Shown here: piece by piece, positions 7,415-13,861 of the stretch
Layout: each line of letters begins with the position of its first letter
How positions within the stretch are numbered: the stretch's first letter is position 1
Notes under the pieces: model-generated
What the model was told of the DNA's origin: nothing
Databases searched by the model: none
The model's input: only the letters and a program-made list of their open reading frames with translations
Assembly (NCBI GenBank): GCA_002348535.1
Contig: DEBL01000326.1
Span: 1-13,861, forward strand
Direction: 5' to 3'
From: Deltaproteobacteria bacterium UBA2957
GTDB lineage: Bacteria; Myxococcota_A; UBA796
DNA: 13,861 bases
Translations under genes and position numbers: made by a program

Positions 7415-8089
7415 ATGCAAGACCGGCATGCGACGATGCTTTTGGAGCGGTCAGTTCGGTGGACGGCGTGGAACAAGCCGGGAGGCATACCCGTGTTTCC
7501 CCCGCATGACGATCCCGAGGGGGATTGCCTTCTTGGCCGTTCGGAGTTGGCAACAGATGGTTGGGATGCGGCCTTTGCCGGCGGAATTGCGCATCGTCTT
7601 GATACACCCACCTCAGGACAAGTGCTCAGCGCAGCCACCCCTGAAGACTTGGTTTGGTTGCGCGGATTGTTTGCATCGCGGCAGCTCACGAAGGTCTACC
7701 GATTCATTTCTTCGGCATCCGTACCGTGGGACACGCATTCGATTGATCGAGCAATTGCTCACGATCGACGCAAGCGAGGACGAATGGTGGTGCAACGAGG
7801 CCATCGAACGCCGCATCGGGGACGGTGGATGGACGCGCAAACGGACTTTCGACGGATCGGTTCGACACGGGACGGTGGGCATGTCTGGGAAGCCGTCATG
7901 CGAACGGGTGTGATGCATCAAATTCGGGTCCACGCCGCATTTGTCGGCATCCCCCTACGGGGCGACCGACGATACGGTGGTGGCCTTTCGACGAACGAAA
8001 CGGTGCCGTTTCTGCTCCATCACTTAGGGCTGGTCGGTCCCGGCCTCGATCCGCCGCGTGCCCCGATCCCCGCCTATTGGCCGATTTAG
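7415..8089 (+). CDS. RluA-family RNA pseudouridine synthase
   Basis: This 224-aa enzyme would isomerise specific uridines to pseudouridine in rRNA or tRNA. WNKPGG (about 19-24) matches the conserved N-terminal NKP(A/S)G strand. HRLDTPTSG contains the catalytic aspartate D63 in the RluA-type HRLD motif. The C-terminal MHQIRVHAAFVGIPLRGDRRYGG matches the H-Q-I-R-V-H...G-x-P-(L/I)-x-G-D-x-x-Y-G signature. There is no S4 RNA-binding domain, so it resembles compact members such as RluA or TruC; the target uridine cannot be assigned. The frame is open far upstream, but that part is the transporter gene in another frame. I start at the ATG 2 nt after the transporter stop; ATG 7436 is an alternative, and neither has a convincing ribosome site. 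Its TAG overlaps the stop codon of the convergent gene. Confidence 0.9.
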   Translation: MQDRHATMLLERSVRWTAWNKPGGIPVFPPHDDPEGDCLLGRSELATDGWDAAFAGGIAHRLDTPTSGQVLSAATPEDLVWLRGLFASRQLTKVYRFISSASVPWDTHSIDRAIAHDRRKRGRMVVQRGHRTPHRGRWMDAQTDFRRIGSTRDGGHVWEAVMRTGVMHQIRVHAAFVGIPLRGDRRYGGGLSTNETVPFLLHHLGLVGPGLDPPRAPIPAYWPI

Positions 8090-8529
8090 AAGCGCAGGCC
8101 TCCGTGAAGACCTGCGGTTGGCATCCACGACTCGCCCATGTCCATCATCGAAGCATGCACCCCGGCAGTGAGGCCCGGGACTTTGTTGAAGTCGTAGCTC
8201 AAGCCATAGGCCATGCCGGGTTGCTCAGCCGTTACCCCTTCCATGCGTATAAAAACCGACACCGCCGTGAGCACGTCAAGACCGCCGCGTACTCCCACGT
8301 GCATGAGATCAATGTTGCTGCCGTTGCCACTAAACCGGTGGAACCCGGCTTCAGGACCCACAAACAGGGGACCCAGCGTCGCGTGGTATCCGACACGAGC
8401 CCCAACCTCGTTGAGTTGTTGTTGATTGCTCCATGCCAGTCCAACATCGGCGAGAGCCACAGTTTTGCCGGCTTGTGCTTGGGGAAGCGTCAGCATGGAT
8501 ACGAGCAAGAGGAAAACAGTCTTCAGCAT
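8086..8529 (-). CDS. Small secreted beta-barrel-like outer membrane protein
   Basis: The 147-aa product has a clean Sec signal peptide: MLK, a hydrophobic core (TVFLLLVSMLTLP) and a signal peptidase I site AQA before G21. The mature part is rich in glycine with alternating hydrophobic residues (GARVGYHATLGPLFVGPEAG, HVGVRGGLDVLTAVSVFI, AGVHASMMDMG) and ends in GGLRF. Together with the C-terminal phenylalanine this is the pattern of a small beta-barrel with a BAM recognition signal. The start is well supported: GGAG lies 5 nt before the ATG. It is convergent with the pseudouridine synthase gene (4-nt overlap) and diverges from the 273-aa unknown gene across 59 nt. No specific family is recognised; localisation to the outer membrane is inferred from composition. 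Confidence 0.78.
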   Translation of the reverse strand: MLKTVFLLLVSMLTLPQAQAGKTVALADVGLAWSNQQQLNEVGARVGYHATLGPLFVGPEAGFHRFSGNGSNIDLMHVGVRGGLDVLTAVSVFIRMEGVTAEQPGMAYGLSYDFNKVPGLTAGVHASMMDMGESWMPTAGLHGGLRF

Positions 8530-8588
8530 GGGCACTCCGGTTTGATTACAGGATAACGAGTTTTTTCCCGAGTGATAGGGTTGTCGGC

Positions 8589-9410
8589 ATGAGTTGGTTT
8601 GAACAAAAGCTTCAGGGGCGCGACCCGAGTGAGTTGGAGGCCGAGTTGGGTCGGTTCGTTCGTGCTGCGGGTGTGGACCGAGCACTGGAGCAGATGTGTG
8701 GACCCTACGGGTGCCGTCGCTTCGTTATTCGGTATGCGGTGATGAATGGTTCGGTGTCGCTCACCGACCTTGAGACGCATCCGTTGCCGTTCGGCGGCGG
8801 TCCGCCCGATCCGAAAGGGGCTGAGGATGCATTTCAGCCGCTGGCGGCTGCTGTGAATCGCTTGCATCAAAACATGCGAACCAGTCTGGCGTGGAGTCGG
8901 GGTGCGGTCGCGGTTCTGCGCGATGCCGAAGGTCGGATGCAGATCATGCCGCTGTTTGACGAGGATGCCGATGAGGCCGTCCTTGCTGACCTCGAAATGC
9001 CCGGCCCCCCGGGGCATCCGCTTGAAGGAATGATGTACAAGGATCGTGTTGACGCGAATGAGGCGGGCATGGCCGCCGTACACGGTGAGACCAGCCGTCG
9101 ACGCGGGTCTTGGTCGGGGTGGACGATCAGCGATGACGATGCCACGTTGGTGCTGAATCACACGACCGGTACCTCACGGCATCGCGTGCGAGTGTTGGGA
9201 ACATTTCATCCAACGACAAGTCGCTTCATGTGGGCGACCGACGGCGCGTTGTTCGATGAGCCCGCCTACACATGCAGAGCGTACTCGGCAACGATGGATG
9301 CCATCATGGAGCTGTCCATGGCGACGTGTTCGAGACTGGGCGCGACGTGGCTGTTTATGGAGTCAATGAACGACGCGGGTGACCTTGTACTTGCGGCGGT
9401 TTGGGACTGA
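8589..9410 (+). CDS. Conserved-looking protein of unknown function, 273 aa
   Basis: I do not recognise this protein with confidence. It has no signal peptide or membrane segment and is rather acidic (for example LFDEDADEAVLADLE), so it is probably cytoplasmic. The C-terminal part carries RHRVRVLGTFHPTTSRFMWATD followed by an alanine- and methionine-rich helix; this faintly recalls the G-T-F/W...W-x-W-A core of DUF6882-like proteins, but that is a weak resemblance. The middle has MPLFDEDAD and PGPPGHPLEGMMYKDRVD. I start at ATG 8589 (MSWFEQKL), with AGGG about 8 nt upstream. The open frame to 8433 overlaps the divergent secreted-protein gene and is not credible as coding. The gene converges with the GT-C-like gene, with only 13 nt between stop codons. 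Confidence 0.75.
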   Translation: MSWFEQKLQGRDPSELEAELGRFVRAAGVDRALEQMCGPYGCRRFVIRYAVMNGSVSLTDLETHPLPFGGGPPDPKGAEDAFQPLAAAVNRLHQNMRTSLAWSRGAVAVLRDAEGRMQIMPLFDEDADEAVLADLEMPGPPGHPLEGMMYKDRVDANEAGMAAVHGETSRRRGSWSGWTISDDDATLVLNHTTGTSRHRVRVLGTFHPTTSRFMWATDGALFDEPAYTCRAYSATMDAIMELSMATCSRLGATWLFMESMNDAGDLVLAAVWD

Positions 9411-9425
9411 TCGGCTTCGCCGGTC
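9409..9425. terminator. Short hairpin covering two convergent stop codons
   Basis: GATCGGC (9409-9415) and GCCGGTC (9419-9425) can form a 7-bp stem with one T-G wobble and a TTC loop. It lies exactly between the convergent genes and includes bases of both stop codons. No T-tract follows on either strand, so it is not a classical intrinsic terminator; it could still separate converging transcription or protect 3' ends. Confidence 0.3.
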
Positions 9426-11268
9426 AAGGGCCGGGCTTCATTGGCTGAAGTCGCTGCTCCCAGTCTTTGATGCGTTGGGCGAGATTGTGTCGCCACACTT
9501 CCAACTCCCGCGGTGTCGGGGTGGGTTGGACCGGCTTGATTTCCCACGCAACCCCACCCGGTCCATCGGCGATCGGCTCGCCGCACAATCGACGAAGGGC
9601 TTGAAACGCACGCTCGGGCACATTCCGACGACCGTCTTTGGTGCTGATCAATAGAATGTCGAAGCCTTGCTCCCTCAGCATGGTGAGGTCCTCACGGTAG
9701 TCGTCCTGCATGCCCCGTGGGTCTTCGTGGTAGTACAATCCATTGATGTCATCGACGAGATGCATGGAGCGCGCGAGGGTGTAGCCGTCCCGCGCAAAAA
9801 ACTCGATTCTCTCCAATGGGACCGTGTTCGTGGGGTGCTGGTGCGACATTTGGCCGGCGAGGGCCAGCGCGCGATTCGAGGCATCGGCCTGCAGGGTCAG
9901 CCCGACGTCCAGCACGGCGCGACCGGGATGATCCGCAAGTCGTTCGAGGGCGGTTGTCTCCGGTATTTGCAGGACAGGCCAAGGCCACCGAATGAGTTGA
10001 CCCGCGCTGATTTCGAGGGCGCCTATGGGGACGACGATTGCCAGCCATTTGCCCCAGCCACGCTCCACAGCAAGCGCCGCCAGCGCCGCCTGTGCCGTGA
10101 CGACGAGAGCCAAGAAGCGGACCGGGAAGTTGACCGGCTCTGCGATCAACTCAAGGGTTCGATTCAGCCAGAGCATGGGAAGCCGAACTCGGCCGCCGGA
10201 GGCTGCCATTTTGACCTCTTCTCCTCCCATGGTGAGGTAGCTTCCGAGTGAAAAACACAGGGCCATGGCTGCAACAGCGATCCATGGCAGCGCCTCCCGC
10301 GGTCGCCGGATTAGGGCGACGAGCGCCAGCAGCGAGATCGCAACTCCCAAGTACCGACCGCCGCCATAGCCCTGCTCATGCTCGGTGGTGGCGACTCGGC
10401 CGTATGCGAATAGTTGGGTGGGATCGAGCCGGCTCCCGAGCGAGTCTGTGACCTGCTGCCCCTTCTCGGTGAAGATGTGGACCAGTGGCGGGTCGCGATC
10501 AAACTCTGGCGCCGCGTAGCTCAACGCAAACACCCTGCCGATTGGGAGAACGATCACCAAGAGAAGGGCTGCTGCGAAGGTCATCCGCTTCAACTGCTGG
10601 AGCCTGTCGGGGGCCACCACCAGTGTCCAGGCGCAAATCACGCCGACCGCGCACCCGAGGAAGAATCCCAGATAAAAACAGCTGAGGACGGCACCCACCA
10701 TCGACAAGGAGACCCACGCCCAAGGTCGGTACGAGTCGGTTGATGCCAGCGCCTTCAGCAGCAGTCCAAGCCCCAAGGGAAGCCACCACAGATGCGTGAG
10801 TTCACCGACACCCACAGTAACGAAGAATGCGGTGACCGAGCCCGTCAGCAACACCGTTCCTGAAACAAGCCCCGCCAATCGGTTGCCGGGTGCGAGGATT
10901 CTCCCGAACCATGCGCCCACCATTCCAGTCGCGAATAGATTGACCAGAACGAGGAGGTTGGACAACAAAATGATGTCAATGAATGGAAAGGCAATGGCGA
11001 CCAAACCGTTGAGCGGTTCGATGGGGTACAAGTCCATTCCGTCGGGGAAGTTGACCAACTGAGTGTTGAACGGAAACGAACCCTCCCGCCACACACTCGC
11101 GCGCATCCACCACAGGGTCCACAGGTGCTTCATCCCGTCGGCCTTGGGGCTGCCGAGTGCCGCGGTTCCGGGTTGCACAATGGTCGGCCATGTGACCGCC
11201 GCGGTGACCGCGAAAAACCACAGGGATTCGACCCACCATTTTTTCAGTTTATCGACGTGTGCGCCCAT
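9424..11268 (-). CDS. Polytopic GT-C-like membrane glycosyltransferase (putative)
   Basis: This 614-aa inner-membrane protein begins with a helix (about 15-30). A first periplasmic loop follows with SPKADGMKHLWTLWWM (D44, H48), the acidic-residue-plus-HxW layout typical of GT-C enzymes that use polyprenyl-linked sugars. Roughly ten more hydrophobic segments run to about residue 430. A soluble C-terminal part follows (about 440-614), with EDLTMLREQGFDILLIS and GGVAWEIKP as in the periplasmic tails of such proteins. GT-C is inferred from topology and loop motif; donor, acceptor and family number are unknown. The gene lies 28 nt downstream of the lipoprotein gene and is probably co-transcribed with it. 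Start choice is uncertain. The ATG at 11268 has no nearby ribosome site, while a perfect GGAGG sits 20 nt upstream, ideally spaced for an in-frame AUC (11280). Confidence 0.72.
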   Translation of the reverse strand: MGAHVDKLKKWWVESLWFFAVTAAVTWPTIVQPGTAALGSPKADGMKHLWTLWWMRASVWREGSFPFNTQLVNFPDGMDLYPIEPLNGLVAIAFPFIDIILLSNLLVLVNLFATGMVGAWFGRILAPGNRLAGLVSGTVLLTGSVTAFFVTVGVGELTHLWWLPLGLGLLLKALASTDSYRPWAWVSLSMVGAVLSCFYLGFFLGCAVGVICAWTLVVAPDRLQQLKRMTFAAALLLVIVLPIGRVFALSYAAPEFDRDPPLVHIFTEKGQQVTDSLGSRLDPTQLFAYGRVATTEHEQGYGGGRYLGVAISLLALVALIRRPREALPWIAVAAMALCFSLGSYLTMGGEEVKMAASGGRVRLPMLWLNRTLELIAEPVNFPVRFLALVVTAQAALAALAVERGWGKWLAIVVPIGALEISAGQLIRWPWPVLQIPETTALERLADHPGRAVLDVGLTLQADASNRALALAGQMSHQHPTNTVPLERIEFFARDGYTLARSMHLVDDINGLYYHEDPRGMQDDYREDLTMLREQGFDILLISTKDGRRNVPERAFQALRRLCGEPIADGPGGVAWEIKPVQPTPTPRELEVWRHNLAQRIKDWEQRLQPMKPGP

Positions 11269-11296
11269 GCTGCGGATGATGGTAGCAGCCTCCGGT

Positions 11297-13639
11297 TTAA
11301 TCGGTTGAGCTTTCCTCGCTCAAGGTTTGGCCGCGAACGGATTCTGGCAACTTCGGATCGGCTTCAGCTGCTCGCACATATTGGTACATCGCACTGAGTC
11401 CGTGATGCACGTAGTCGATGCGAACCTTGGTTTCATTCAGGGCATATCGGATGCCACCCATCACCTGCTGAGGCCGCGAGAACGGGTAGGTGTCGAGCTC
11501 AGTGTACTGCATGGCAAGCCCGAGGCGCATGGCCTCCCGTGTTGAGGTTTCGAAGTACTCGACCTCATCGGGTGCGGCGCGAATCGCAAGTTGGTAGGCC
11601 GCTGCCGTTCCCTCCGCGTAGCAGAATGCCTGCATGGCTGGCAGTTCTTCTTGCAGTTTGAAGTAGCCCCCAACGTAATCGGGCCAAGGTGAGCGGTCTG
11701 TTGTCCACTGGTAGGTGTCGATCATCCAGCGTGCAACCTCGAGACCGAACGCCGCGACTTCTTTGTTTCCGGTGCGGCGGTGGTAAGCATTCGCGGCCAT
11801 GACCGTCCACGGCCCCATTTGCACCAACGAGAGCCGAGTGGTGTTGTCGTAGGCATAGTAGGGCCACGGCGCATCGGTGTTTTTCTTCGCTGCTCGCTCG
11901 CGGAAGACGGGCATGTAGTATTCCCAATATTTGTCCAGCGGCTCGAGCCAAGCATCATCGTTAAAGTGATCGGCGAGGTAGACCAGCGCCAACGCGGCCT
12001 CGCCCGGCACAATGTCGTTGGTCGTACCGTGATACGGATGACCCTTGGGGACGTGGTACCCAAGGAACTTTCCGTTGTCTTGCGCCATGAACTTCGTGAA
12101 GTTTCCAAGCTTGATGAGCAGGTCGTCATACTCTTTGGTGCCGGTCTGCTTTGCGAGGTCAACGATGCCAAGGATGTTGATCACAACTGCGCCCAACTTC
12201 ACGTTGTTCTTGTACCGGTAGTACACCATCTCCCCGTGCTCATCCGACATTTCAGTGAGCATCTTGGATTGGGTGAAGCCGAGCGTCTTGCGTGCAGCGT
12301 CGAGAAACTCGGGACGGGGGTCCATCTCGTAGGCCTGAACGAGGTTCCATGTCGATAGTGTGTGCCGCACAAGGTTGTTTTCGTTCGCGTAGCGGTTCTC
12401 TTCTGGCCAGAACTTGTACACCACAGAGCCGTCAGGCTGGAGGTTTGCGAGGTACCACTCCCCGGCGCGCACAACACCCTCGCGCACCCGGTCGATTGTG
12501 ACCGCTTCGAGCGGCACCATTTTGAAGCCGCGAAACAGCTCGATCAGGCGTCCGTCGCCGGTTTCAGCATAGTGGCGGGTGCGGAAGGATTCAAAGTGCG
12601 ATCCGGCCTCGCGCCACGGTCTCTTGCTTGGCATTCGACCTTCTTTGGCTGCGGTGCGGAGGAACCGATCGGGACGGTTCAATGAGCGCGTGTAGGCCAC
12701 AGAGCCGGGCAACACGGCACGGTTCTTTTTGTCGGCAGTCAGCATGAAGGTACCGTCAATTCCGAGCTCCCAGAACCGAGCCAAAAATTCGTCACTACGG
12801 GGCTCGATGTACGCGCGCTCAACGACGCGGTGAATCTCAACCTTCAGGTCACTGATGTGGTCGCTCAGGGGAGGGAATCCGTAGTACTCAATGCGGCGTC
12901 GGTGGAGTCGTTCTAAATCTTGGACAAGCTCCTCGAGCGACTTCTGCAAGTTGCGGTCTTGAGAAAAGGCAACGGCGAGTTCCCGGCCCTGCCCGCGTAG
13001 CGTCGCCACAAAGGTCCATTGCCCCGTCTCAGAACGGAGATCCGGAATGGCGGCCGGTGGTGCGCCCGCTAGGCGCGCACGCACATACTTAATCAATGTC
13101 CCAGCCAGCTTTGCGTCGAAGGTTACGCTGGCTTTGCGCACTCGGTAGATGAAGGAACCATCCGTGACGCGAAGCAACTGGAATCGATTGAGGTGGTCGT
13201 GGTGATACAGCCGAGACAGGACGCGCCCACCGACATCGGTGCTCGGGGACACCCCGTGGTTGACAATCACAGTCCGGACACCCTTATCGAACATCAACTG
13301 AGCGGCTGCGTCCTCATCATTGGCCATGAGTGCGGCTTTGATGCCATCGTCATCGAAGAGCCCGCTGACCTCCGCGTCTTCGGGGAGGCCCTTGATCTTC
13401 GCAAGGTCGTCAATCAGAATCGATCCTCGGTTGGCCTTGATCCGCTCGAGTGCGCCGGTGGATAGCGTATCGGTTGATACCTTTCCCAGCGCCTCCATGA
13501 TTCGCGCCTCGTAGCCCCCGGCGTGGGCGACCACGATGCCCTTTTTGGTGTAGGCGGTTGATGTGGCATTCTCAGGCTTGGTCTGGTCACAACCGGACAA
13601 GCCCAACATCATGGAAAAAACGAGCATTAAGATGCGCAT
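11297..13639 (-). CDS. Lipoprotein with AMMECR1-like and alpha/alpha-toroid domains
   Basis: This 780-aa protein starts with a lipoprotein signal (MRILMLVFSMMLGLSG) and lipobox cysteine C17. D18 at +2 is the E. coli inner-membrane retention signal, so it may stay on the periplasmic face of the inner membrane. The start has GGAG 5 nt upstream. Residues about 30-165 form an alpha/beta-looking domain (GVRTVIVNHGVSP, GSFIYRVRK). Residues about 178-330 look AMMECR1-like (IKYVRARLAG, WTFVATLRG, LGIDGTFML, AVLPGSVAY), a tentative call. Residues about 385-755 are repeated helical pairs rich in aromatics, as in six-hairpin or epimerase-type alpha/alpha toroids, ending in GGIRYALNETKVRIDYVHHG. A carbohydrate-processing role is inferred, not shown. 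It is first in an apparent two-gene unit with the GT-C-like protein. Confidence 0.8.
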   Translation of the reverse strand: MRILMLVFSMMLGLSGCDQTKPENATSTAYTKKGIVVAHAGGYEARIMEALGKVSTDTLSTGALERIKANRGSILIDDLAKIKGLPEDAEVSGLFDDDGIKAALMANDEDAAAQLMFDKGVRTVIVNHGVSPSTDVGGRVLSRLYHHDHLNRFQLLRVTDGSFIYRVRKASVTFDAKLAGTLIKYVRARLAGAPPAAIPDLRSETGQWTFVATLRGQGRELAVAFSQDRNLQKSLEELVQDLERLHRRRIEYYGFPPLSDHISDLKVEIHRVVERAYIEPRSDEFLARFWELGIDGTFMLTADKKNRAVLPGSVAYTRSLNRPDRFLRTAAKEGRMPSKRPWREAGSHFESFRTRHYAETGDGRLIELFRGFKMVPLEAVTIDRVREGVVRAGEWYLANLQPDGSVVYKFWPEENRYANENNLVRHTLSTWNLVQAYEMDPRPEFLDAARKTLGFTQSKMLTEMSDEHGEMVYYRYKNNVKLGAVVINILGIVDLAKQTGTKEYDDLLIKLGNFTKFMAQDNGKFLGYHVPKGHPYHGTTNDIVPGEAALALVYLADHFNDDAWLEPLDKYWEYYMPVFRERAAKKNTDAPWPYYAYDNTTRLSLVQMGPWTVMAANAYHRRTGNKEVAAFGLEVARWMIDTYQWTTDRSPWPDYVGGYFKLQEELPAMQAFCYAEGTAAAYQLAIRAAPDEVEYFETSTREAMRLGLAMQYTELDTYPFSRPQQVMGGIRYALNETKVRIDYVHHGLSAMYQYVRAAEADPKLPESVRGQTLSEESSTD

Positions 13640-13666
13640 GGAGACTCCGAGAGTGAGCGCCCTTAT

Positions 13667-13861
13667 GTGATTCAAGCCGTTCTTGCACGCGACTCTCTTG
13701 GACCCGCGGGTTCCCCTCCCAAGCAGGCAGACGATTTGGCTCGCGGTGCACGCGCGGCGTTATCGCATCGGTCGTACCTACTGGGCGGGCTGCTGCGTGG
13801 CCTTGGAACGCCCGACGGGCACCAGTCGACGCTTAATCAAGAACTTGGCGACGCTTTTCGC
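13667..13861 (+). CDS. Possible start of a divergent gene, cut by window edge
   Basis: From GTG 13667 an open frame runs to the window end, giving at least 65 residues. It includes the helical-looking stretch DDLARGARAALSHRSYLLGG and LGTPDGHQSTLNQELGDAF. There is no ATG in the frame and only a weak GAG-containing ribosome site. It would diverge from the lipoprotein gene, with 27 nt between starts. The same triplets read on the minus strand also give a plausible C-terminus (FLIKRRLVPVGRSKATQQPAQ, stop at 13780-13778), with higher third-position GC. One of the two is a shadow of the other. No family is recognised. Confidence 0.3.
   Translation, partial: MIQAVLARDSLGPAGSPPKQADDLARGARAALSHRSYLLGGLLRGLGTPDGHQSTLNQELGDAFR

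Noticed and set aside
8093..8116. Hairpin CGCAGG/CCTGCG near the 3' end of the secreted-protein gene
   Set aside because: The stem is only 6 bp with a 12-nt loop, lies within coding sequence and has no T-tract, so terminator function is not supported.
8433..8588. N-terminal extension of the 273-aa protein
   Set aside because: It overlaps the signal-peptide region of the divergent secreted protein, which has its own strong ribosome site; a good ATG exists at 8589.
8530..8588. Divergent promoter pair in the 59-nt gap
   Set aside because: TTGATT and TATCCT/TGATAG-like hexamers are present, but no pair has 16-18 nt spacing, so no promoter is called.
13702..13711. Perfect palindrome ACCCGCGGGT upstream of the lipoprotein gene
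   Set aside because: It is a single 10-bp GC-rich palindrome that can arise by chance, and no second copy was noticed nearby to suggest an operator.
13778..13861. Minus-strand tail ending GRSKATQQPAQ
   Set aside because: Not listed as a feature because the plus-strand frame covers the same triplets and no family identity favours either; it remains a live alternative.

Overview
The window looks like an ordinary chromosomal segment of a moderately GC-rich Gram-negative bacterium. Gene density is high, with no RNA genes, mobile elements, phage genes or CRISPR arrays seen. A Sec-exported small outer-membrane-type protein, a lipobox lipoprotein and an E. coli-type DnaE with a degenerate PHP domain all point to a proteobacterium or myxobacterium-like lineage. 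I cannot place it more finely from sequence alone.

Region 1 (1-6150, minus strand) is a four-gene chain read right to left: dnaE (replicative DNA polymerase III alpha), a 258-aa LPP20/FlgT-like protein, an AI-2E family (PF01594-type) permease, and lipB (octanoyltransferase, running off the left edge). All three junctions are 4-nt stop/start overlaps (ATGA, ATGA, TTGA), so the chain is very probably one translationally coupled operon. DnaE carries a proline-rich insertion of about 50 residues containing a G9/C9 homopolymer.

Region 2 (6227-8089, plus strand) diverges from dnaE. It holds a possible 10-codon leader ORF with a strong ribosome binding site that overlaps the start of an MFS_1-like transporter, followed 2 nt later by a short RluA-family pseudouridine synthase.

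Region 3 (8086-9410) has a small secreted beta-barrel-like protein on the minus strand, convergent with the pseudouridine synthase so that their stop codons overlap. Diverging from it is a 273-aa protein of unknown function.

Region 4 (9424-13639, minus strand) is a two-gene unit. The first gene encodes a 780-aa lipoprotein (small N-terminal domain, AMMECR1-like middle, alpha/alpha-toroid C-terminus). The second, 28 nt downstream, encodes a 614-aa polytopic GT-C-like membrane protein. Together they look like an uncharacterised cell-envelope glycan module and are the best candidate here for something undescribed. The right edge (13640-13861) holds either the start of a divergent plus-strand gene or the tail of a minus-strand gene; the sequence does not decide.
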